Shown here piece after piece: positions 45,766-58,041 of a stretch of 64,000 nucleotides of DNA. Source of the stretch: Elymus sibiricus (taxonomy: Eukaryota > Streptophyta > Magnoliopsida > Poales > Poaceae); contig CM077671.1 of the NCBI GenBank assembly GCA_039707655.1, positions 303,738,509 to 303,802,508 on the forward strand, given 5' to 3'. Positions within the stretch are counted from its first letter, which is position 1; each line of letters begins with the position of its first letter. The notes beneath the pieces were generated by a model. The model did no database searches. It was not told the origin of the DNA and worked only from the letters and a program-made list of their open reading frames with translations. Both the position numbers and the translations under genes were made by a program.

Positions 45766-46062
45766 GAAATGAGAAACAAAAAAGTAAGGGGTTGAAGGAG
45801 GAGACGAAGGAAGAAATATACAAGGCCTTCTTGGATATCCGAATGGGAAGATGGAGCTTGAGAAGGAGAAGGTGAGAGAGAAGATGGAGCTTGAGAAGGA
45901 GAAGGAGAGGGAGCACATGGGGGGAGAACCGAGGTCTACCAAATAGGGCTCGCATGGATGACGGGGGAGTTGAGGATCATGTTAGCCAACACTACCATCA
46001 TGGATGATGATGCAAATAAGTTGTTTCGCATGATGTGTAGTAGCATCGAGGCAGGTCATCAA
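45766..46062 (+). pseudogene. NAM-associated C-terminal domain gene fragment
   Basis: Across changing plus frames the sequence encodes GLKEETKEEIYKAFLDIRM, then KMELEKEKVREKMELEKEK and finally IMLANTTIMDDDANKLF, ending at a stop near 46060. The Lys/Glu-rich helices followed by a short D-rich tail are typical of the NAM-associated C-terminal domain found in grass Myb/SANT-like proteins and Harbinger accessory proteins. Frameshifts break it. It is probably a captured 3' gene fragment. Confidence 0.5.
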
Positions 46063-46425
46063 CTTTGATTTATTCGATCTATGTACTATACCTGAATTAT
46101 TTGTTTGTTTCAGTTGTTGAATTGTTGAACTATTTGTTCTCAATAAGTATCGGTTAATGTGTTGAAATTGTTTGGGTTCATATTTGTCGTTGAATGCATG
46201 CAATATGATGAAACAAAGAAAAGAAGCAAAAAAGAGGCGGCGAACATGTGGTTTGACAATATTGCAATGCCACCACTATGTGTATAGCAATAATGTGATA
46301 ATATAGCCAAAGCGAGCACTATTTGAAAATATTAGTGCTAGCGTTGGAAGGAAATGGAGCGCCACCAACAAGAGTTGTGGCTAGCCATTTCTCCACTAGT
46401 GCCTAGCTAGGCATAATGCATAGTA

Positions 46426-48507
46426 TCAAGTGTTGTCATCCTTGACATTCAGTCCATATGTGGACCTCATGATATATTCATAAGGTGGTTTAAGTCTCTT
46501 TCTAAGGAAGTGGTCCATCCCTTTGTTTAATGGGAATTGGAATCTTATGTTTCCTTCCTTCATATCAATAATAGCACCTATAGTTCGTAAGAAAGGTCTA
46601 CCAAGTAATATTGGACAAGACGGATTGCATTCAATATCAAGCACAATGAAATCCACGGGCACATAATTTCTATTAGCAAGAATAAGCAAATCATTTATTC
46701 TACCCAATGGTTTCTTAATAGTGGAATCTGCTAAATGCAAGTTAAGGCAACATTCATTTATGTCGGTGAAGCCTAGCACATCACATAGAGATTTTGGTAT
46801 AGTGGAAACGCTAGAACCAAGATCACACAAAGCTATACATTTGTAATCTTTAAGCATAATTTTAATAGTAGGTTCTCATTCATCATGCAACTTTCTAGGT
46901 ATTGAAACCTCGAACTCAAGTTTCTCCTCGTGAGCTTTTATCATAGCTTCTACAATATGTTTAGTAAAAGATTTATTTTGTTCATAGGCATTGGGTGAGC
47001 CAATTATGGATTGCAACAAGGAAATACATTCTACTAAAGAGCAACTTTCATAATTAAATTCCTTGTAATCGAAAATAGTGGGCACATCACTAGCTAAAGT
47101 TTTGACCTCTCCAAACCCAGTTTTTTCATTTTTATCATTAAGATCATCACCCTCCGAACAAACGGGACGCCTTCTACCTAAAGTTGACTAATCTCTAGTC
47201 CCTTTATCATCAATTTTTAGAGTAATAAACAAAGATTCATTAGGAGAAACACAATTAATTTTAAGATCTTACTCATGATTACGGTAAAAACCAGGTGGAA
47301 GAGCTTTTTCTACGAATTCTCGCTTAGCTCTCAACCTAGCGGTCCTATCCTTACTTCCATTGATAGACACTTGAATAGATTTAATGGACTCATTAGTATC
47401 ATGCTTACGTGGAAATTTTTTATTTTTAAGAGTTTCCACATCATGAGCAATCATATCCATATTTCTAGCCATATCGTCAACCTTATGTAGTTTTTCTTCT
47501 ACCACATTTATGAAAATCTTTTGAGAACTAATAAATTATTTAATGGTGTTCTAAAAATCATAGGGTATCCTATTATTGTTATTGGATGAAGTTCCATAGG
47601 GATTACCATAATCATTAGAGGAATTATCGGGTTACGATCTAGCATTGAAACTCCCTCTATAAGCATTGTTGTTGAAATTATTTCGAGAGACAAAATTCAC
47701 ATCAATAGCATCATCATTTTGCTCAATCAAAGTAGATAGTGGCACATCATTGGTATCAACATGAGCATGTTTATTAGCAACCATATTCATAAGAGCATCC
47801 ATTTTATCACTCAAAGTAGCAATTTCTTCGATAGAATTTACCTTCTTACCAATTGGAGCTCGCTCGGTGTGCCATTGAGAATAATCTGTCATGATATTAT
47901 CCAAAAGTTTTGTAGCTTCTCCCAATGTAACATCCATGAATGTACCACATGCAGCAGAATCAAGAAGATTTCTCGATACAAAGTTTAGTCCCGCATAGAA
48001 ATTTTGTATTATCATCCATAAACTACAGACATGAGTGGGACAAATTCAAATCATCAATTTCATTCTCTCCTATGCTTGTGCAACATGTTCTTGCTCATGT
48101 TGTTTAAAATTCATAATTTGATTTCTAAGACAAATAATCTTAGCAGGGGGAAAATACTTGGCAATAAAAGCATCTTTATACTTATCCCATGTTCCAATAC
48201 TATTTGGAGGTAAATATGAAAACCAAGCTTTAGCTTTATCTCTTAGTGAGAAAGGAAATAATTTCAACTTAACCACATCATTATCCATATCCTTTTTTTG
48301 CATATCACATTCTTCAATAAAGGTATTAAGATATGAAGCAGGATCCTCATTAGGACTTCTAGAAAATTGTTCATTCATAACAAGATTTAACAATGTAGCA
48401 TTAATATCATAAAACTCCGCAGTAGTGGCGGGTGGTATTGGAGTAGTAATAAAATCATTATTATTAGTATTTGAAAAGTCACACATTTTGGTATTTTCTT
48501 GAGACAT
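46426..48507 (-). pseudogene. gag-pro: Athila-type gag-protease pseudogene
   Basis: Homologous end to end to the intact copy at 39014-41095, even in overall length. It starts MSQENTKMCDFSNTNN, keeps the gag core (LFPFSLRDKAKAWFSY, DAFIAKYFPP) and ends with the protease CDLGSSVSTIPKSL and ILLGRPFLRT, then NVKDDNT. All recognisable parts are in one frame, interrupted by stop codons, including TAG at 48070 and TGA at 46876 (both where the intact copy has Trp) and TAA at 47632 and 47269. So it decayed mainly by nonsense changes. Confidence 0.85.
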
Positions 48508-48652
48508 AGAGACAAAGCAAGTAAACTAGCAAACAAGATAGAAATATTTTTGGATTTTGATATTTTCAAGCAAGAAAATATAAAGTCAAATAAAACATAG
48601 AACAAGTGAATGCTAATTTGTGTGAAGGAACCTGATAAGAATTTGATGATGT

Positions 48653-48671
48653 CTACCTGGCAACGGCACCA
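48653..48671 (-). other. primer-binding site of the second Athila-type element
   Basis: The minus strand reads TGGTGCCGTTGCCAGGTAG, a diverged form of the tRNA-Asp site seen at 38767, eleven bases from the LTR edge. Confidence 0.75.
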
Positions 48672-48682
48672 AAAATTCTTCC

Positions 48683-49899
48683 TACTACTTGTAAACTGCG
48701 TTGGGATTTGCCGCGAAGAGGAGAGGAGATGCAGTACAGTGGAAATAAGTATTTACCTCAGTGAGAACCAATGTTATAGAACCAATAGGATAATGACACA
48801 AACCGCCTTTAGGATCACCTACACACACAGAATCAAACACTTGCACCCAACACGGGTAAGAGGGTTGTCAAGCCCCTTGAACTCATTACTTGCAAGGACT
48901 AAATACTGATAGATAGATAGATAATATAAATGTAAAAGTAAAGAAAATAAATGGTAGCAATATTTTTGAGGTTTTAGTAATATTATTTAAGTAGACCCGG
49001 GGGCCATAGTTTTCGCTAGAGGCTTCTCTCTTGAACATAGCATACGGTGGCTAGACAAATTACTGCTGGGTAATTGACAGAATAGCGCATAGTTATGACA
49101 TCTCATTCAAGGCAATGATCATGTATATAGGCATCACCTCCATAAACAAGTAGATCGACTCGTGTCTGCATCTACTACTATTACTCCACTCATCGACGCT
49201 ATCCAGCATGCATCTAGAGTATAAAGTATGAAATCGAGTATTGCTGGGAGCAAGATGACATGACGTAGACAAAGTAAGACAGGTAATATGTTCAGACCCC
49301 ATCATTTTATCCTTAATGGCAACAATACAAAAATGTGTCATGTCCCTTTCTCTCACTGGGATTGAGCACCGCAAGATTGAACCCATCACAACACGGCACT
49401 CCCGATGAAGATAAATCAATCTAGTTGGCTAAACCAAACCGATAGATCAGAGAGAAATATGAAGCTATAACAATCATGCATAAAAGTATTTAGAGAAGAC
49501 TCAATTAATATTCATGAATAATCTGATCATAACCCCACAATTCATCGGATCCCAACAAACACACCGCAAAAGAAGATTACATCGGATAGATCTCCGCGGG
49601 AATCACAGTGAAGTTTGTATTGAAGATTAAAGAGAGAGAGAAAGCCATCTAGGTACGAACTATGGACCTGTAGGTATGTGCTGAAATACTCACAGAACAT
49701 CATGGAGGCAACAAGGTTGATGTAGATGTCCTCCATGATGGATTCCCCCTCCGGCAGGGCATCGAAAAAGGTCTCCGGATGGGCTCATGGCGGAACAGAG
49801 ACTTGCAGCAGCGAAAAAAGTATTTTGTGTGGCTCTCTGTTGGTTTCCCGATTTTAGAGAATTTATAGGGGTGGAATTAGGTCAGGCGGATCCACAGGG
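48683..49899 (-). mobile_element. 5' LTR of the second Athila-type element, first segment
   Basis: Minus-strand LTR sequence similar to 27509-29050, with the same order of blocks: TGTTTGTTGGGATCCGATGAA, GATGCATGCTGGATAGCG and a TATAAAT at 49861-49867. It is interrupted at 49900 by a CACTA-like element and resumes at 58811; total LTR length ~1550 bases. A GATA microsatellite lies at 48910-48925. Confidence 0.82.
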
Positions 49900-50661
49900 C
49901 ACTACTGCAGGAAGGTCCAAAGACGACACATCAATCAGAGAACCTTCGACCAAACTGTGTGCGATCGAGCCATCGGAAACGGTATAGTTATAGCTCTGTT
50001 GCCAATAAAGAAAACTATGTGCAATGACTGGTCCATCTGGCACATTTGAGATGAGACTTGCGTGTGTGATGCAGGGCATACATTTGGTGCTTATGAATTG
50101 TTTGCGATTAGACAAGATAACACAAACGGTTCACAAAGTACATATGTGTGCGAAGTACGACATACAGTTCACTCGGAAAAAATGTTTGCGTTGATCCAGC
50201 TAGAACACAACGAGTTACCATAACAAGGTGTATGTGATACCCGCCAAACAGTTGTTTCATCATATTTGTGTGCGAAGACCAATATTAACCCAAACAATTC
50301 ATACTGACAAGTTGTGTGTGTTTTGGGCAGACGGTTGCTGCCAAACAATTGTCAGTGATGGATGAAATAATTACCGACGCTACATTGGCAAGTGTCGTTT
50401 GCCTGTATTAATATCGCAGACGTTTTATTATTATGACCCGTCTGCCTGCGCATCACCCCGTCCTCCTCTCTTATGTCTTGTCACCGCGTTGCTGCCCATG
50501 GATTCTAATGCACGCTTCGGCACCGGTTTTGGCCACGCGTCGCATCGATGAACTCGTTCCCGTGCACAACCGTGAGGTTCCTGCGCACAAAACCGTGCTA
50601 CGGCTCTAGTTTCCCGCCCGGCTCGACGAAATCCCCAAATCCCCAATGTTTGTCGGCTTGC

Positions 50662-50668
50662 TATATAA
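50662..50668 (+). promoter_or_regulatory. TATA box of the 50751 gene
   Basis: TATATAA, 83 bases upstream of the ATG at 50751, in a GC-rich, CT-rich leader context. Confidence 0.55.
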
Positions 50669-50750
50669 ACCCTCACGGTCGGCGACTCCACATTGCCATC
50701 ATCCCCTCCCTCCCTATAGCTTATCTAGTTAGCTTTTCCCCCAATCGCAA

Positions 50751-51461
50751 ATGGCACTGGCCGTTCGTCGTCGTTCAGCCACTCCGCTAGAGGACAGCTC
50801 CAGCTGGGAGGCTTCACCGCGTCGGCGCGGTAGTCCTCTGAAGCGTGTACTGTACGTGGCATCCCTGGTGGGTGGGTGCACGCCACCCAGTACACGCTCC
50901 ACCACCGCTGCCTGAAGGCAGCTACTGCCGGTGGCCGCTGTGGCCTCCACCACGCCGGTAGCCACCGGGGCCGCCACCCTACCGGCGGCCGCCTTGGCCG
51001 CAACCACACCGTCATCCGTCTTGGCCACGACCCCGTCATCAGGCGGCAGGGTCATCACCCGCTTCGCCACCGCATCCCGAATGCGGGAGGTGGAGGCCGC
51101 CAAAGGCCCGCCGCCGGGCTTCTGCGTCGCAAACCTTGCGCGCTACATTTACTTCCTAGAGAAGGAGGTGGAGCGCCAGGTCGCGCACGCGAAGAAGCTC
51201 ACCGACGTCGTGGCCGCAGGAGAAGCCGTAGTGGTGGCGCGGAATGCAGAGATCTACGCCGAGTCCCTCCACTTCGAGGAGGGGCGCCTTGAGTGCCGGA
51301 GGGCAGCACTGGCAGGCAACGGACACGACTCCACCAACTCGTCGGCAGGCTCCTCGTCCACTGGGTCTTACCGAGCATGCTCGATTCTGCTGGAAGTAGT
51401 ACAAAGCCCCTCCGTAGTACTAGTATTTAGGGGCTATTTTGTTCAGTTCATCAAACTATAG
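50751..51461 (+). pseudogene. alanine-rich unknown gene in the CACTA-like element
   Basis: The frame starts MALAVRRRSATPLEDSSSW and is open to 51461 except for one TGA at 50913-50915. The N-terminus is basic and Ser-rich, the middle Ala/Thr-rich (about 60-105). A helical segment follows with LARYIYFLEKEVERQVAHAK and VVARNAEIYAESLHFEE, likely coiled coil. I do not recognise the family. Layout and composition resemble the genes at 55189 and 56148 in the same element, suggesting a common origin. Confidence 0.5.
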
Positions 51462-52080
51462 ATATGGTTGAACTGTACCACGTACTTTAAATTAGCTAGT
51501 ATATATATAGTTGAACGAGCTATTTCAATACGTGGTTGGCAACAATTGGGGAAAAGTTTGTTCGGTTCAGCTGTCAAGTTGAACTGTTTTGTACAAAGAC
51601 CACTGCTTAATGTATGAATGAAATCCATGTTTAGTGAATTACAGTTGCAAAATTGCACCCTAATTGTGATTTTGTTCCTACAAAATTTGACAAATGCCAG
51701 TGCTACAATGTTGACAAATGCCAATGTTACTAGATCAACAAATGTCGATGTTTCCGATTTGACAAATGGCAATTTACCCAATATGATAGATGCAAATCTT
51801 CCCGGATTGTCTGTACTAAGCACACGGGTCATATTAGAGAAATGGTTGCGATGACACATTGCACCAATCCTTCGTGCCAATTGTTCACTTGGCTTACGGG
51901 CGAAGGAAAGATAGCTGTCGATATGCAAATGGGTATTCAACCTGAATCGTTTGTGATGAGTGTTTATTCAGAGAAAACAATGATGGTTTTTGTTTACTAT
52001 GTGAATTCAGAGATAAATACCTAGTTGATCAAATCATAGATTTCATTCAGTCAAGCTTTGCCTTTATATTCATACGATTG
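51462..52080. other. non-coding spacer, 3' region of the 50751 gene
   Basis: AT-rich, no coding domain. It includes a run of related ACAAATGCCAATGTTAC-like units at 51685-51790. Confidence 0.45.
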
Positions 52081-52468
52081 AGATACAATATAAAGAAAAC
52101 AACTTGCAATGTCGGCGGCGGCGGCGTCTTGTGTCGGTATTGTCGTGCTTCGGGGCGCAGTTGTTCAGTTCTTCAAACGAGACCAGAATGTTATGGACTT
52201 CCCAATCAAAGAGCCAGACGTCGCGCGATCGACGGGTGCGGGGCCGGGGGGCGGCGACTAGCGTCACCGCGAGGAAGCTGTCAACGGCGGCAGCCTAATC
52301 CGCTGAGGGGGCCGTGACGGGTGCAGGCGCGCGCAAGGGGACGGGCGACGTGGGTGCGAGCACGCGCACGGGTACCGGCGCGGCGTGTGCAGTGGCGCGC
52401 ACGAGCACAGGTGCAGGAGGAGGCGCTGGCGCTTGCACTCACACAAGTTCGCGCGGGTCCGCCGGGAC

Positions 52469-52720
52469 CTACCTGACGCCCGCGGTTTCTAACGCTGCAA
52501 TGATGCTTGGCGACGAGCCCGTCAATGCCACGAGGATGGTTGCTGGCGCGGGTGCGGGGATGGTTGCTGGCGAGTGCGCCAGGGCAGCATCCGTTGCGGC
52601 ATGCAGCTCTTCCAGGGCCATGTCCATGGCGTCTCATTCGTCTTTATGTTCTATCCCCTCCGGCTTGGTGTCGACTTCACCAAATTGGAAGACTAGTGGC
52701 ATATGATCCTTGTGCGCCAT
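52469..52720 (-). pseudogene. captured gene first exon, unknown product
   Basis: The minus strand has a TATA box (TATATA at 52773-52778), a short leader and an ATG at 52720 opening MAHKDHMPLVFQFGEVDTKP. A TGA at 52634 interrupts; the same frame continues DAMDMALEELHAATDAALAH and an Ala/Pro-rich tail to 52469. There a donor-like CAG/GTAGGT overlaps the stop, suggesting an exon end. Further in-frame Ala/Pro-rich pieces lie towards 52080. I cannot name it. Confidence 0.45.
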
Positions 52721-53169
52721 GGCGTAGGTCACAGTGGAGGTCTGAATGATGGAGGGGAATCGGAGGCGAAGATATATAGAGGATTGTGAGTGGGTGGGTA
52801 GTAAAGCCGCCTATTAAACAGCGGCTCGGACACCATTGATGGACAGGTGGGAAGTGAGGCGGATGGATATGGAGGTCAAAGGGCTCGCTTCCCGGTGAGC
52901 CTGCGGCATACTGCCCGCACGCCTCCCGGTGAGCCTGTGTAGTGGAGGCCAGCTCGCACGCCTCCCGTCAACTCAAGCAGCTGCTCGCACGGCACCTCCT
53001 AGACCCAAGCCAATAAAAGAGTGCGACGCTTGGCAACACGTAAGGGCAGTAGAACACCCACGGTTTGAAAATAATGCAACCGTTTTCATGGAAATGTGAC
53101 AGTTCTTTGTTCCAAAAAGCTTTTGTTCGCTATTAATGTGTGCGCCTTTTCCCAAAGTGGACATGAAAA

Positions 53170-54925
53170 ATACACAACATATTTGTGCTATATCATGACG
53201 CCATGCCCAATTTCTTGAATTTTGTGTGAGTTCTAGATTTACTATAATTTAAAGTAATATTCTCAATGTTGGCTCTAGAAGAAAAAATATATTAAAAAAC
53301 GAGTCTCAAATAGGAAAACAAAATGCTATGACGCCTTTATGTGCCATGTCATGACACCATGCCAAGTTTCATTAATTAATGTATAAAAAGGGTCAAACAA
53401 ACCCTGAATAATTCCATATTTTAGCACGACACTCATATTTGTCTATGTTGCCTCTAGAATTGGTTCAGGCGAGAAGAGGCAGCGGATGTCGTTTTGCGCA
53501 CATAAGGTGACGTGTTCCGTATCGAAACCACAAAGCTTCTCGTAAGAAACTCCGGTTTGTAAGGGGCTTGTGCCAATACTTGTCCCAAATTGGTCAATTT
53601 TTTTCCCACGGCACATATGTGCCATGTTCATGACACCATGCCAAGTTTCATGAATCTTCTGATGTGTTTTTGATTTACATGATTTAAAACCCGAGTTTCT
53701 CAATGTTTGTGTGGCCGAGCCAAGACCTAGAGATGTTTGAAATTCATTCCCATATCTTGCATGGGACCTAAAGATGCATGTACACTTATATGATTTTTTA
53801 ACCCATTTCGATGCACAGGACCTTGTGACTGTAGTTTAAATTTTAATTATGCACATTAAATAATGCATATAAAAGTTAATTAGTGTATAAAAAGGCCAAA
53901 TGAACCAAGTATAATTTCATATTTTGGCACGACACTCATTTTGGTCTATGTTGCCTCTAGAAATAGTTCAAGACGAGAAGAGGCAGTGGATGTCGATTCG
54001 CCCACGTAAGGTGACGTGTTCCATATTGAAACCACAAAGCTTCCCTTGAGAAGCTCCGGTTTGTAAGGGGCTTGTGCCAAAACTTGTCCCAAATTGGACA
54101 TTTTTTTACCAGGGCACATATGAGCCATGTCATTGTTTTACCAAGAATTTCTGACGAGTTTTTGATTTAACATGAATTTAAAACCAAGTTTCTCAACGTT
54201 TGTGGCTGAGCCAAGACCCCGAGATGTTTGAAATTCATTCCCATATCTTGCTTGGGGCCCAAAGAATGCAGCCATGGACACTTATATGATTTTTCAACCC
54301 ATTTTGATGCACCGGACCTTGTCATTTTAGTTCAGATTTTAATTATCCACATTAAATGCCTAGAAAACTCAATTAATGTATAAAAATTGCAAAAAGAACC
54401 CTGAATAATTCCATATTTTAGCAAGACACTCCTACTAGTCTATGTTGCCTCTAAAAAAAGTTCAAGGCAAGAAGATGAGCGGATATCGTTTTGCCCACGT
54501 AAGGTGACGTGTTCCCTATCGGAACCACAAAGCTTGCCGTGAGAAGCTCCGATTTGTAAGGGACTTGTGCCTAAACTTGTCCCAAATTGGATAGTTTTTT
54601 TACCATGGCACATATCATGACATCATGCCAAGCTTTTAGAATTTCTGACGCGTTATGGATTTACAGTAAGTTAAAAAACAAGTTTCTCAACGTGTGTGGC
54701 CGAGCCAAGATACCGAGATGTTTGAAATTCATTCCCATTTCTTGCCCATGACCTAAAGATGAAGCCATGGACACTAATATGATTTTTCAATCCATTTTGA
54801 TGCACCGGACCTTGGGTCGATAGTTCAAATTAAATGTCTAGAAAACTCAATTAATGTATAAAAATGCCAAACGAACCCTAAAGAATTCCATATTTTAGCA
54901 CGACACTGCTATTGGTCCGTGTTCA
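53170..54925. repeat. ~490-bp tandem repeat array
   Basis: The landmark GTCTATGTTGCCTCTAG recurs at 53441, 53944 and 54438, with a diverged copy near 54915, i.e. periods of about 503, 494 and 477. Each unit includes AAGGTGACGTGTTCC and CCGAGCCAAGA. A partial unit begins near 53170. Copies look roughly 85% similar. Confidence 0.85.
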
Positions 54926-55188
54926 CTGCAGATAAATCTTATTGCAATCCAAACATCGTCCTTTGCCAAAGTAACCTCATTTTTTGTTTTAAAAACATTT
55001 TGAAAATCAAGTCTTTCACAAACAGTTCATGATCATGAATCCTGTGTGATGCAGTACAAAATATCTTGGGCCAATCCTCATACATGCATGGCTTAGGCCG
55101 GAACCTTCATCGGCTATAGTCCACCGCCAACCAGTTTAGCACACTGGCTCCTCAGACCATTTAACTGTTCAATTGTCGCCGGTGAAAG

Positions 55189-55809
55189 ATGGGGACGTGG
55201 ATCCCCATCGTGAGGGCAACTTCGGACACCCACTCCGGCCCAAGCGCGTCCGCATCAGCCATGAGCGCCCTCTCAACATGTTTGAACGCGGTCGCTACCT
55301 CCGATAGGGCGGTTAAAGCAACCAAAAGGGCAGCTGCTACAGCTGAGAGGGCAGCAGCAACAACTGCGATGGGGATAGCAAATGGCGAGAATGGCACATC
55401 AACTGTCAGTTTCTCGGTGGTCGTCGTAGCCCTGATGGCGGACGCCCGGTCCCATCTCGAGGCCGGCCATGCCCATCTCGTGTCGGTCACTGCACAAATC
55501 ACAGCTGCCTTCTCGGACACCGGTCGACAACCCACGCCCGATGAGTTGGTAATGGCTGAGTGTGCTTGAGCAGGCGTCCGTTAGTCGACGGCCACCCTAG
55601 CCAAGATTGTGGCCGTCAATGCCCGGACCAAGGCCGCCCACGCCCGGCTCATGGCGGCCTTATCCAAAGAGATGGTGCACGTGGACTGCGAGATGCTGGT
55701 GGAGTATGTGGCGATGAATGCCATGGATCTCCTTACCCCGAAGGTCGTCGAGCGGGAGCTGGCCATCGAGGAGGCAGCGGAGATCGACGAATGCCAGGCG
55801 GAATATTAG
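55189..55809 (+). pseudogene. alanine-rich unknown gene in the CACTA-like element
   Basis: Open frame from MGTWIPIVRATSDTHSG to 55809, with only two stops in frame, TGA at 55567 and TAG at 55582. The product is rich in Ala, Thr and Val with ~25-residue amphipathic helical stretches (KATKRAAATAERAAATT, ARTKAAHARLMAALSKE). The C-terminus is acidic: ERELAIEEAAEIDECQAEY. No known family. Confidence 0.5.
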
Positions 55810-56147
55810 TCTCTTTTTAGAGCGATGGTCTTTTGTTAGAGTAATCTTTAGGTCAACTAACTAATGTTTAGTTGCTCGATTAAGTAAGTGCGGGCAGTGT
55901 TGTAGGTTATTTTGTGTAGTACTCAAATTTGCAAGTGTTGTTAAATTAAGCAATGACGTCGATGATCAATGTAACGAGGGAAATTCAGACCAAAATTTGC
56001 TGCGGTATCCCCATTTTCTCTTCCAAATGAAAATGTAATGCAAGTACCGTGTGCAATGTAGTATCCGATATCTTACGCCGGAAGCTTGGAGACCAAAATT
56101 TCCACGTTCAGTCTCATCACACAAGGGATAAACTATAGGATTCGTTT

Positions 56148-56958
56148 GTGTTGTTGGATATCGCACACAGTTCTGGTGAAGGGACTGTGTCCGATGTGAC
56201 TGTGTGCGCTAGTTTTTCGCCGCACATAACAAAATTTAGGCCTCCCGCGCAAATATCTACCTCCCCCACCCCTCGTACGCACCAAAAACCACATTTTCCC
56301 CTACTTCCCCCTTCCTTTCCTAAGTTCAAACCTTCACTGCTTGCTTGCGGCGCCGCCTCCTCGCTGGCAATGCTCCTTCCTGCTGCTCGGCCTCCTCCAT
56401 CTAGTCAGGTAATCCACACCTTCCCCATACCCCCTCCCGCTCCACCCGCTCCTCCTCCATCCTACATGCCCCGACCGCCGGCACAACACCTTCCACCAAA
56501 ATCACAGCCCCACCCCCCACATAATCGCCACCGAAAGACATGGTGCACGCAGTATTGCCAGGATCTCAATGAGCATCTGGCAGCGGAGAAGCAAATCGTC
56601 GCCGCACGCGCGGATGAGGTCGTGATGGCTGCCATGCGTGCCGACCCCGAGATCTTGGAGCAGCACCTCGCTGTCGAGGCCACCGTCGATGCCTCACGCA
56701 CGGACGCCGCCATGCGGTTGGCTGCTTTAAACAACATCTCGTTGTGTTTTCTCAAGGGCTTCGTTGGTGCCTTCGACGACGACTACGAATTGTTTTCTCA
56801 GTGTGCCCGTGCTTTCATCAACTCCAGAGCCGGCAAGTGGTGCCCGGACAGGCTGAGGCCACTCAGCACTACGAGGAGGGCACCCACGATGCGGAGGCCT
56901 CGCCCTCGTCCAAGTCTATCGTTATCGATATCTCCGATGTCGAGGAATAGCTTTTATT
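56148..56958 (+). pseudogene. proline- and alanine-rich unknown gene in the CACTA-like element
   Basis: The N-terminal part is Pro-rich (FPIPPPAPPAPPPSYMPRP) and is followed by a helical acidic/alanine region (EHLAAEKQIVAARADEV, EQHLAVEATVDASRTDA). A frameshift near 56840 moves the likely C-terminus, ending SIVIDISDVEE, to another frame with its stop at 56948-56950. A donor-like CAG/GTAATC at 56408 could mark an intron. No known family; composition resembles the 55189 gene. Confidence 0.45.
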
Positions 56959-57567
56959 AGCTTAATTACTAATGACCTGTGTTCAGCTAGATACGCCTTT
57001 TAAGCATGTTTGCTTTACCTGTTGCATGTGCTGCTCCTGCCTTTCCTTAAGAAATTCTATTGAAATATGCAATGTAATGCTACTATGCAATATGATGTTC
57101 TAGTATGTTCTATTGTGCAATGTGATGCTCAGTTAACTGTTGGGTTCATTTGTTTTGGTGATCATCTGCAATGTGATGTTCGATTGTTGTTGGTACAATT
57201 TTGTATTGTTATGCATGTGAAACATACAATTGCTATATTTCATAGTTCTTAGCACGCTTGGCTTTTCCATGTGGCTTGAATTAATATGTTGGATCTGCAA
57301 TGTGTTTATTTCATTAACATATTTTACTGATAGCACGCCAAATCTCACTTATAACCTGATCAATATCTATCTTAAATACGTTACACGGGGAACAATGGGA
57401 GACACTGAAGTTTACCATCGAGGTTTGCACTTTCATGATCTTTTGGCTAATAGCACATTATTGCGCAATTGCAGGAACCATTCTAATATTTAGGTTTCTA
57501 ATAATTTGGTCTTGCACATGTAGGTCCTGCCGTAAGAGGTTTAGACCCACTATTCGACCCATTTTGC

Positions 57568-58041
57568 ATGTGGGGAAATGATGTGTTCATGAATATCAGT
57601 CAAATCGAGAAACTCACAAAGATTGTTAAGATAAAGAAACTAGCGACGAAAAACAACAAGCCGGTTGTCTGCGCAATGAAGAAGACATCAGTCAACTATA
57701 GGATGGTACTATCTCTTCTACCTTGTATTTTTTCCCTTTGCGACATTTCATTTTTTCGAAAAGAAATTTATGCATATCTTTGTTTCCAGTCCTTTCCAAA
57801 GCAGTTCATCGATGAGTACGTCTCAAACCACCTGTATGGTCAAGAGGCGAGAAAGGTATTCATACAGCACCCACGGTATAATCTTGAAGTCTTCCTCAAG
57901 AGGATGAAGGATAGGCGGGCAACCATCCACAGGCATTGGCATAAAGTTGCAAGGACCTTTGACATCAGTGAAGGCTCAATATTTGTCTTCCGCTTCAATA
58001 GTTTTCTAGACGAGATTCATCTGTGTATTTACCGTATATGA
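57568..58041 (+). CDS. B3 DNA-binding-domain protein carried by the CACTA-like element
   Basis: Two exons, 57568-57705 and 57790-58041, with an 84-base GT-AG intron (donor ATG/GTACTA, acceptor TTTCCAG) that is itself free of in-frame stops. Exon 1 ends with VVCAMKKTSVNYRM. Exon 2 gives SFPKQFIDEYVSNHLYG, then RKVFIQHPRYNLEVFLKR, a GW-like HRHWHKVARTFDI and EGSIFVFRFNSFLDEIHLCIYRI, i.e. the strand order of a plant B3 (REM-type) domain, about 100 residues. Coding sequence could begin upstream at about 57523. B3 domains bind DNA in plant transcription factors; inside a CACTA-like element it is either captured or a transposon-encoded binding protein. No stops or frameshifts are seen. Confidence 0.65.
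   Translation: MWGNDVFMNISQIEKLTKIVKIKKLATKNNKPVVCAMKKTSVNYRMVLSLLPCIFSLCDISFFRKEIYAYLCFQSFPKQFIDEYVSNHLYGQEARKVFIQHPRYNLEVFLKRMKDRRATIHRHWHKVARTFDISEGSIFVFRFNSFLDEIHLCIYRI

Larger units (their letters stand above)
25976..46401. mobile_element. small CACTA element (~1.9 kb without nested insertions)
   Basis: The right end is CCATTTCTCCACTAGTG (46385-46401). The left end reads CATTAGTAGAGAAATGG once a Harbinger-like insertion in it is removed (CA at 25976-25977, TTA, then 26861 onward). The two termini differ at two positions in 21. Inside both ends are similar blocks, for example AATAGTGCT and CATAGTGGTGGCAT-type. The flanking triplets differ (ATA and CCT), so one side may be rearranged. The interior contains GC-rich 5'-end-like sequence and a NAM-associated gene fragment, split by an Athila-type element. 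Confidence 0.65.
46402..48682 (-). mobile_element. second Athila-type element, internal domain (truncated)
   Basis: Minus-strand internal sequence from the primer site (48653-48671) through a decayed gag-protease gene. It is cut just after the gene by the CACTA terminus at 46401; the 3' half and 3' LTR are missing. Its closest relative in the window is the plus-strand element at 38757. Confidence 0.8.
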
